A stretch of DNA of 21,122 nucleotides from JBFLVQ01 sp040758525. GTDB lineage: Bacteria > Acidobacteriota > Blastocatellia > Chloracidobacteriales > JADJPF01. The translations under genes and the position numbers were made by a program. A model generated the notes under the pieces. The model saw only the letters and a program-made list of their open reading frames with translations, was not told where the DNA came from and searched no databases. This document shows positions 15,377-21,122 of the stretch, in pieces (positions within the stretch are counted from its first letter, which is position 1; the number at the start of each line of letters is the position of its first letter). The DNA lies in NCBI GenBank assembly GCA_040758525.1, contig JBFLVQ010000082.1:1-21122 (forward strand), in the 5' to 3' direction.

Positions 15377-15859
15377 ATGGGGATATACGAGCAACTAGAC
15401 AGTTCACACCTACATGGAGTACGCCTGGAACAGTTCCGTTCTATGCGTGATCAGATGATCAAGACGATAGGGTCACAAACAATATCACTCTCTCAGGACT
15501 ATCCAGAAGTACCAGTAGGATCAGTGGTGGTTGACGAGTCGCACTATATCTCTTCCAATGACTCTAGCTTTGTGCTAATGATGGGCTCGATGTTGCATCG
15601 CCTTAAGATCGGCTGTAATACGATTGGCCGTCTTACTGACAACGACATCACAATACATGACGAAGGCCGTATGGTGTCGCGCCGCCATTGTTCGATCATT
15701 ATACATACCGATGGTAGCGCAGAGATCTTTGACACTTCATTAAATGGCACTTTTGTCAATGACTGTCGTATTTCGCGTGGATCGCTAAAATCTGGTGATC
15801 GCCTACGATTAGGACCGAAATTTTCAATGACCGTAGTACTCTATAATGAAGAGCAGTAG
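15377..15859 (+). CDS. FHA-domain protein
   Basis: A 160-residue protein with a C-terminal forkhead-associated domain at about 66-158, a module that binds phosphothreonine peptides. The binding residues are visible: G84-R85 in NTIGRLTDNDI, S101-R102-R103-H104 in MVSRRHC, and N123-G124 in DTSLNGTFVN, followed by LKSGDRLRLG. The N-terminal 60 residues are acidic and Ser/Thr-rich (SQTISLSQDYPEVPVGSVVV, 33-52) and look unstructured. Such tails can be phosphorylated and then bound by the FHA domain of the same or a partner protein. It follows the PP2C gene by 124 bases and is probably part of the same phospho-signalling unit. It is convergent with the sigma factor gene, only three bases from its stop. 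Confidence 0.92.
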   Translation: MGIYEQLDSSHLHGVRLEQFRSMRDQMIKTIGSQTISLSQDYPEVPVGSVVVDESHYISSNDSSFVLMMGSMLHRLKIGCNTIGRLTDNDITIHDEGRMVSRRHCSIIIHTDGSAEIFDTSLNGTFVNDCRISRGSLKSGDRLRLGPKFSMTVVLYNEEQ

Positions 15860-15862
15860 TCT

Positions 15863-16495
15863 TTAGGCTGCCAGCAACTGCGCGCTAACATTCTGACTAC
15901 TCTCAAGTATCTCTTCTTCAACCTCTGCCGCACGTTTGAGTAGGATACCACGTAGTTTCATACGTGCTTTATGTAACTGTGATTTGGAAGTGCCCGCGCT
16001 AATTCCTAGAATCCGAGCGATCTCTTCATGCTCATAACCATCAACATCATGCAAGAGGAAGACTTTACGATAACCGGTTGGCAGCCTCTCGATTGCACAA
16101 GCAATTGCAATATGATCTATGATCGGCATGTTCGATGGCTTCTCCGTATTTGGCATCACTACCTCGGGCATCTCACCATCCTCCGTAGTTAGCTCACAAC
16201 GCGTTGATTTCTTGCGAAAGCGCATCAACACTTGATTAACAGTAATGCGATGTAACCAACTGGCGAAAGTCGCCTCACCACGGAAGCTGCGTATGTTGCG
16301 CTGTACTTGTAGAAATACATCATGAGCAAGATCCTCAGCATCGGCAACATTGGCAGTCATACGCAAGCATAGGCAATAGACACGACGATAGTAGCGACGG
16401 TAAAGCTCCTCAAAAGTACTCATATCTTCACCGGCAGCGGATATAGCAACCAGCTCAGTATCTGGCGTCAGGTTATTGTTGACTACTGCTAACAT
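15863..16495 (-). CDS. ECF-type RNA polymerase sigma factor (sigma-70 family)
   Basis: A 210-residue sigma factor that redirects RNA polymerase to a small promoter set. Region 2 spans about 27-95 (FEELYRRYYRRVYCLCLRM, then DAEDLAHDVFLQV, FRGEATFASWLHRITVN). Region 4 spans about 133-187 (AIERLPTGYRKVFLLHDVDG, then the helix-turn-helix EEIARILGISAGTSKSQLHKARMKL). The linker between is about 35 residues. The ATG at 16495 is chosen because GGAGG precedes it at 8 bases. An upstream ATG at 16561 would add 22 residues without similarity and has a poorer site. No anti-sigma gene is adjacent: the convergent neighbour is the FHA gene and the upstream neighbour is an NtrC-type regulator, so control may be by other means. 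Confidence 0.9.
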   Translation of the reverse strand: MLAVVNNNLTPDTELVAISAAGEDMSTFEELYRRYYRRVYCLCLRMTANVADAEDLAHDVFLQVQRNIRSFRGEATFASWLHRITVNQVLMRFRKKSTRCELTTEDGEMPEVVMPNTEKPSNMPIIDHIAIACAIERLPTGYRKVFLLHDVDGYEHEEIARILGISAGTSKSQLHKARMKLRGILLKRAAEVEEEILESSQNVSAQLLAA

Positions 16496-16750
16496 CGTCT
16501 CTTCCTCCATTGTGAGATTTGCGTCTGCCATTACTAAAGCAATTTGCGTGCAACTCGCCATAAGAGACAGACAACCTTTCCAAACTCTCCTTCATAGAGC
16601 ATTAAATGCAGGAAATAGACTATCCTATGGCAGGTAAGAATTTTTTTCTCCTTGCTAAATTAATAAAAATGGCAAAATCTTGGCAGTTGACTACCAATTT
16701 TGTGACGCTAGGGGAGAAGAGTGAAAAATCATATCAAAAATAGACAAATA

Positions 16751-16778
16751 AAAAGGGGGACGCATCGTTGCGTCACCC
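16751..16778 (-). terminator. Rho-independent terminator after the NtrC-type gene
   Basis: On the minus strand GACGCA-ACGA-TGCGTC forms a perfect 6-base-pair stem with a four-base loop, extended outward by GGG and CCC across a one-base bulge. CTTTTTATTTG follows. It lies about 30 bases after the stop of the response regulator at 16808 and separates it from the sigma factor gene. Confidence 0.8.
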
Positions 16779-16807
16779 ATAAGTAGCTTATCTTGTCTCT
16801 ATATCGA

Positions 16808-18265
16808 TCAGTTTAACTCATTACTCTCCTGGGTAAGACGTGTCTTCTCTTCCTCGAAAAATTTTATTTTGTTGAGCAGCGCCTTATAGCTGATCTTAAG
16901 TATTTTGGCTGCCTCACGCCGATTCCAGCGTGTCTGATTGAGTACCCGTTCGATCGCCTCCTGTTCGGCAAGGAGTGCAGCCCGGCGACCTAAATCCTTA
17001 AGCGAGATATCTTTGACATCTTTTGTCTCATTTACACAGATAGGCACTTCGGTGGGTGTATGTGGTGTTGCGACCGTAACAATACTTGGGGTTATCTCTG
17101 GAACTACAGTAAGAGCTTCTTTCATGATCTGTATCTCATTACCTATGATCACATAACGCTTAACGAGATTCTCTAACTGGCGTACATTGCCAGGCCAGTT
17201 AGAGTTCATCAGTTTTACCATCGTTTCAGAGGAGAATGGTCTGGTATTCTTACCATAATGCTGATTGTAGCGTTTGAGGAAATAGTCTATCAACATTGGG
17301 ATATCTTCCTTGCGCTCGCGTAATGGTGGCAAGAGGATGGTAACAACATTAAGGCGATAGAAGAGATCTTCACGGAACGCACCCTGATCGACGGCCTGTT
17401 CCAGATTACGGTTGGTGGCGGCAATCACCCGTACATTGATGGAGATATCCTCCTTCCCACCCAACCTAGTAAACTCGCCATCTTGGAGCACCTGTAGTAA
17501 TTTAGCTTGCAAGGCGGGATGCATTTCGCTGATCTCATCCAAAAAGATTGTGCCTAAGTTGGCAAGCTCAAATTTACCTAGTTTCTGACGTTGTGCTCCA
17601 GTAAAAGCGCCGCGCTCGTAGCCAAACAACTCTGATTCGAGTAGTTCATAAGGAATCGCCGCACAATTGAGTTTAACGAGAGGACGTTTGTTACGTGAGG
17701 AGAGCAGATGCAACCGTCGCGCAACTAACTCCTTACCTGTTCCTGACTCACCACGTATCAATACGGTCGCATCGGTGTCTGCGACCAGATCGATCAGCTC
17801 TCTTACCTCTAACATGCCAGCGTTACCGCTAAAGAGCAGAGTAGCTTCTGTGCCTAGTTTTACCTGTTCACGCAGTTGGCTCAACTCGCTCAATATGCGC
17901 GCATTCTCAAGCGCCTTGCCAATGGTGATCTCTAGTTCCGGTGGATCAAATGGTTTGGTGATAAAATCGAATGCTCCTAGCTTCATAGCTCGCACAATGG
18001 TGTTAGCCTGACCATAACCGGAAAGCATTATCACAGTATTATCGCTACGAATCTTCTTGATACGCTCAAGTGTCTCTAGTCCATTCATGCCAGGCATTGC
18101 AACATCAAGCAGTATGATCGTCGGCTCAAAACGCTTGACTAGATCAAGTGCTTCCTGACCAGAATGCGCACAACTGACTTCGTACTCTCGTTTGGTGAGG
18201 TAAGATTTAAGGTACTTCGTCATTGATTGATCATCATCAACGATCATTATCTTGACGCTATCCAT
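16808..18265 (-). CDS. NtrC-family sigma-54-dependent response regulator
   Basis: A 485-residue transcription activator with the three classic parts. The receiver (about 4-120) has the acidic D10-D11-D12, phospho-acceptor D54 in LLDVAMPG, S82 and K104 in ITKPFD. The AAA+ domain (about 143-378) has Walker A GESGTGKE (172-179), the sigma-54 contact loop GAFTGA (219-224), Walker B FLDE (241-244) and LRERKEDIP (315-323). The Fis-type helix-turn-helix is in the last 60 residues (AIERVLNQTRWNRREAAKILKISYKALLNKI). It should hydrolyse ATP to open sigma-54 promoters when phosphorylated. The ATG has AGAGGAA 7 bases upstream. The long Thr/Val/Pro-rich linker (390-418) is not conserved. The likely cognate kinase is the REC-GAF-histidine kinase encoded 342 bases upstream on the same strand. 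Confidence 0.95.
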   Translation of the reverse strand: MDSVKIMIVDDDQSMTKYLKSYLTKREYEVSCAHSGQEALDLVKRFEPTIILLDVAMPGMNGLETLERIKKIRSDNTVIMLSGYGQANTIVRAMKLGAFDFITKPFDPPELEITIGKALENARILSELSQLREQVKLGTEATLLFSGNAGMLEVRELIDLVADTDATVLIRGESGTGKELVARRLHLLSSRNKRPLVKLNCAAIPYELLESELFGYERGAFTGAQRQKLGKFELANLGTIFLDEISEMHPALQAKLLQVLQDGEFTRLGGKEDISINVRVIAATNRNLEQAVDQGAFREDLFYRLNVVTILLPPLRERKEDIPMLIDYFLKRYNQHYGKNTRPFSSETMVKLMNSNWPGNVRQLENLVKRYVIIGNEIQIMKEALTVVPEITPSIVTVATPHTPTEVPICVNETKDVKDISLKDLGRRAALLAEQEAIERVLNQTRWNRREAAKILKISYKALLNKIKFFEEEKTRLTQESNELN

Positions 18266-18607
18266 GAATTTTCCTCTGCTCAGCCATCGACCTACACCTA
18301 ATGGTAGTAAAAGGCTGGGTGTCTACGAGCATTATTTGGTATTTATAGTTAAATATCATTCGCCTGCGCGCTAATTAGCAAAAACAGTACCAAACATTAC
18401 TATTAGAATAACCTAGCGAGAAGGTGCCGCATTTTTCTATCTATAACCAAACAAACAGACAAGATCGCCTGTCGCGTTGAAGAAGCCTGGACATCTCAGG
18501 CAATTATCATTGTGTCCAAAAATGTGACTTAATATGCTCATTATTGGCATGAAAGTTCCCTTTTTCGGTAATACAAATTGGCAGTCTAGGTTTTACTGGC
18601 AAGAGTC
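18266..18607. other. 342-base intergenic region
   Basis: This lies between the sensor kinase stop and the start of the NtrC-type regulator on the same strand, so it probably holds the regulator's promoter. I see no gene, tRNA, clear terminator or sigma-54 site. A loose TGGCAT-N5-TTCCC at about 18546 on the plus strand lacks the GC of the -12 element. Confidence 0.45.
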
Positions 18608-20362
18608 TCAACACTTGCCTTTAGAGAGCGCGCGGCGCTTCGCGATAGTCTTATTCTGATGGTTCTGTTTACTGTTAATAGGTAGATGAAAGATAAATTT
18701 GCAGCCCTTGTTAAGCTGGCTTTCGACCCAAATTTTGCCCTCATGCGCAGCGATAATCTTTTTGGCAATCGCTAGTCCAAGCCCAGAACCAGGCAGACAG
18801 TCACTCTGTAAGGGTTTGTTAGAAGACTGTACAAACTCCTCAAATATTAATGCCTGTTCCTCCGCAGGCACGCCTACGCCAGTATCTTCTACCGAGACCT
18901 CTAGCACCTGTTCATCAAATGTAGCTAGACCAGCCGGGCTTCCCTGAGCAAGTGTAGTGACAGTGCGGGAGCTGCTTTTTTTTAGCGCCGCACGTATTGT
19001 GATTGCACCTCCTGGATGAGAGAACTTGATTGCATTATCAATTAGATTGATAAAGACCTGTTGCAGACGCTCAGCATCAAAAGGAAGCAAAGGCAATTGG
19101 GATGGCATCTGTACTTTTAAGTTAATCTGCTTAGCGCGTAGTGGCTCGCGCAGAAGCTTAACAGCAGAGTCTATACAACGACGTATATCATTAGCAGCAA
19201 TATTAATATTAAGCTTGCCCGATTCTATTCGCGAGATATCTAACATGGAATTGATCAGTTGTATCAGGCGTCGGCAGTTAACAATCGATTCATCGAGTAG
19301 TTCGGCCTGTTCGGCACTTAACCCATCTCCCATATCATTGCGCAGCATCATATTGTAACCAAGCACAATTGAGATTGGAGTACGTAGCTCGTGAGTAGCA
19401 ATATTGAGAAAGTTTGACTTTAATTGATCAAGCTTCTTAAGCTGATCGTTTAGTTCAGCAAGTTCATGGTTCTTGTTCTTTAGTTCAGTATAAAGGCGTG
19501 CATTTTCCAGTGCGATCGCAGCCTGATTGGCAAGCCCTTGAATAATGCGTAATGCCGCATAATTGAAGTTATGGTGCTTGGTATAACTCTCCACATAGAG
19601 CATACCAAAGAGCTGTTTACTAGAGTGTATAGGCACAACCAGCAGTGATTGTACACCTGACAGCAGCTTCCATTTACTGCTAATACGCAGATCCTCAGTA
19701 GTGTTATTAGATATAAAAGGATGACCACTGAGCAACTGCTCACGTATCTCAGTATGCTCACAATAGAAACCTACTACTTGCTCTTCTTGGCAAACCTCTT
19801 CGCTAATTACTCTAAACTGGCGCTCGCCTGTCTGGTTGTGTTCAAAGAGTAGTACCAGACCTCGATCCAGCCCTAACATACGTGTTGCTGCACGTGCTAC
19901 AACATTGAGAATGCGATCACATTCTAGTGAAGAGTTGATACTACGGCTCACCTGTAGCAACTCTTCTGCTTCAGAGAGACGGCGACGATCCAATGCACGC
20001 TTAACCGAATATTTTAGATCAAAGACATTACAAGGCTTGATTAGGTAGTCGTAGGCACCTAATTGCAGCGCTTTGATTGCCGACTCTAAAGATGCATAGC
20101 CAGTAAGAACAATAAAGAGTGGTAGGGGAAAGATAGTTTGCGCCCGCTCCAACAATTCAAGTCCATCCATTGTTGGCATGCTCAAGTCGGCAATAACCAG
20201 ATCGTAGTCAGAGGCCTGCAACATTGATAATGCAGCTATTGCGCTATTAGCAGTCTCGACCTCATAGCCGTCTGTCTGCAGGATTGCCTGCGTGGTTATG
20301 AGAATATTTGGTTCATCATCTACTAGCAGTATGCGATCTCGTTGTGTCTCTTCCCTCTGCAT
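18608..20362 (-). CDS. Receiver-GAF-histidine kinase
   Basis: A 584-residue cytoplasmic signalling protein. An N-terminal receiver (about 11-125) has D15-D16, phospho-acceptor D59 in IADLSMP, T87 and K109 in LIKP. A GAF domain spans about 145-287, then a coiled linker (287-313). HisKA follows with His324 in ATHELRTP, the HATPase N-box NLIDNAIKF (439-447), and G-boxes DTGVGVP (493-499) and GSGLGLAIA (525-533). The tail from 563 is basic (TIAKRRALSKGK). The receiver before the sensor allows control by an upstream kinase or phosphorelay feedback. A GAF domain usually binds small molecules or haem, and no ligand can be named here. AAGGAT directly precedes the ATG. It sits between two NtrC-type regulator genes on the same strand, the best candidates for its targets. 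Confidence 0.93.
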   Translation of the reverse strand: MQREETQRDRILLVDDEPNILITTQAILQTDGYEVETANSAIAALSMLQASDYDLVIADLSMPTMDGLELLERAQTIFPLPLFIVLTGYASLESAIKALQLGAYDYLIKPCNVFDLKYSVKRALDRRRLSEAEELLQVSRSINSSLECDRILNVVARAATRMLGLDRGLVLLFEHNQTGERQFRVISEEVCQEEQVVGFYCEHTEIREQLLSGHPFISNNTTEDLRISSKWKLLSGVQSLLVVPIHSSKQLFGMLYVESYTKHHNFNYAALRIIQGLANQAAIALENARLYTELKNKNHELAELNDQLKKLDQLKSNFLNIATHELRTPISIVLGYNMMLRNDMGDGLSAEQAELLDESIVNCRRLIQLINSMLDISRIESGKLNINIAANDIRRCIDSAVKLLREPLRAKQINLKVQMPSQLPLLPFDAERLQQVFINLIDNAIKFSHPGGAITIRAALKKSSSRTVTTLAQGSPAGLATFDEQVLEVSVEDTGVGVPAEEQALIFEEFVQSSNKPLQSDCLPGSGLGLAIAKKIIAAHEGKIWVESQLNKGCKFIFHLPINSKQNHQNKTIAKRRALSKGKC

Positions 20363-20558
20363 AATCCTTCAGTTTAGGTATCTATCCAGCGATAAGCGCT
20401 GTTTAGCAATAAGAGATACTATTAGTTTTTGGCAAGACCATGCCTAAAGCAGGTTAGGCTGAGCAAGAAAATAATTGCTCTCCTTAATATACCTAACGCT
20501 CGAAATCAAGATGCATTCAGAAGGGGATTTGGCTGCCTGTAGAGAGAAAGTAGATCGA

Positions 20559-21122
20559 TCAAGAGTTGCCTCCCTGCCGTTTAAGCATACGTTCAAGCGT
20601 CTTGCGATCGATACCAAGCACACGTGCGGCTCGTGACTTGTTACCATCCATGGCATCAAGTACACGCCTGATATGCCGCTGTTGCACTTCAGCAAGCGAA
20701 AGCATCACTTCTTCATCGCTACTAATAGGAATACCTGCAGGCAATTCTGCGATCACATTGCGGTGCAGTTCTTGAGGTAGATCTTCTGGCGTAATAACAG
20801 TAGAACTGTTTAGTACTACGGCGCGCTCAATTACATTCTCTAGTTCACGTACATTGCCAGGCCACTGATAATGCTGTAACAGATCCAGAGCAGCTTTAGA
20901 AATACTTGGACGGGTACGACCCGAAGGAGTATGTTGTTTAATAAAATATTCAACTAGCAATGGAATATCCTCGCATCGCTCGCGTAGTGGCGGCACTGGT
21001 AGAGTAATCACACGTAGACGGTAAAGTAGGTCAGAACGGAAACGCTTATCCCGTACGGCGACCTCAATATCCTGGTTAGAAGCAGCAATCACACGTATAT
21101 TGACACGTAAGGGGGTAGAAGA
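20559..21122 (-). CDS. NtrC-family sigma-54 activator, N-terminus cut by the window edge
   Basis: The frame is open to the right edge, so only the C-terminal 187 residues are seen. They begin in the AAA+ domain (PLRVNIRVIAASN, then FRSDLLYRLRVITLPVPPLRERCEDIPLL and QWPGNVRELENVIERAVVL, the last carrying the conserved R-finger and sensor II regions). They end with a Fis-type helix-turn-helix (VQQRHIRRVLDAMDGNKSRAARVLGIDRKTLERML). The AAA+ signatures GESGTGKE and GAFTGA would lie outside the window, and whether a receiver domain precedes is unknown. The short, Arg-rich end and the DNKSRAARVLGIDRKTLER-type helix are typical of activators that recognise enhancer sites. The stop is 196 bases before the sensor kinase, with which it may form a unit. 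Confidence 0.92.
   Translation of the reverse strand, partial: SSTPLRVNIRVIAASNQDIEVAVRDKRFRSDLLYRLRVITLPVPPLRERCEDIPLLVEYFIKQHTPSGRTRPSISKAALDLLQHYQWPGNVRELENVIERAVVLNSSTVITPEDLPQELHRNVIAELPAGIPISSDEEVMLSLAEVQQRHIRRVLDAMDGNKSRAARVLGIDRKTLERMLKRQGGNS

Noticed and set aside
16480..16601. Short leader frame of about 40 codons overlapping the sigma factor start (minus strand, beginning MKESLERLS)
   Set aside because: No ribosome binding site, low-complexity sequence and no supporting similarity. It is more likely untranslated leader.
20429..20450. Sigma-54-like GG(N9)GC element (GGCATGGTCTTGC on the minus strand) upstream of the sensor kinase
   Set aside because: The spacing between the GG and GC elements is one base short of the strict ten-base requirement, and the flanking bases match poorly.

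Overview
The window (about 21 kb, moderate GC, no rRNA, tRNA, insertion sequence or CRISPR array seen) looks like an ordinary chromosomal stretch of a free-living Gram-negative-type bacterium. Lipoprotein and Sec signals, queuosine tRNA modification, cytochrome c biogenesis, sigma-54 activators and many multidomain sensor kinases fit Acidobacteriota. Proteins such as the TIG-domain secreted protein, the PA-domain M28 peptidase and the DUF1684 lipoprotein suggest a Blastocatellia-like lineage. That assignment is inference from recognised protein styles, not from a search.

Layout. 1-2307 (minus): most of a PAS/GAF sensor kinase cut by the left edge. 2360-4762 (minus): epoxyqueuosine reductase QueG and a secreted M28 peptidase. 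4879-6626 (minus): a secreted beta-helix protein with a clear terminator and two small uncharacterised proteins. 6810-10413 (plus): an eight-repeat TPR protein, a secreted TIG-domain protein and a CcsA-type cytochrome c assembly protein. 10478-11610: two divergent genes, an uncharacterised protein and a FFLEELY-motif protein. 11621-13481 (minus): selenophosphate synthetase SelD and a DUF1684 lipoprotein. 13869-15859 (plus): an uncharacterised protein overlapping a PP2C phosphatase, then an FHA protein. 15863-21122 (minus): an ECF sigma factor, an NtrC-type regulator, a REC-GAF-histidine kinase and a second NtrC-type regulator cut by the right edge.

The main hidden item is in selD. A simple reading starts the gene late and loses its catalytic loop. 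Reading through an in-frame TGA at 12623-12625 restores the conserved N-terminus, with TGA exactly at the Cys/Sec catalytic position (codon 17) followed by the essential Lys20. A plausible bacterial SECIS hairpin lies directly downstream. SelD is therefore probably itself a selenoprotein, which implies a full selenocysteine-decoding system elsewhere in the genome.

The second unusual item is the CcsA-type protein. The two halves of its haem-handling core are separated by roughly 200 residues carrying extra membrane segments and a His/Asp-rich loop. The right third of the window is dense in signalling: a PP2C phosphatase with an FHA phosphothreonine reader, an ECF sigma factor without a visible anti-sigma partner, and a kinase flanked by two sigma-54 activators.
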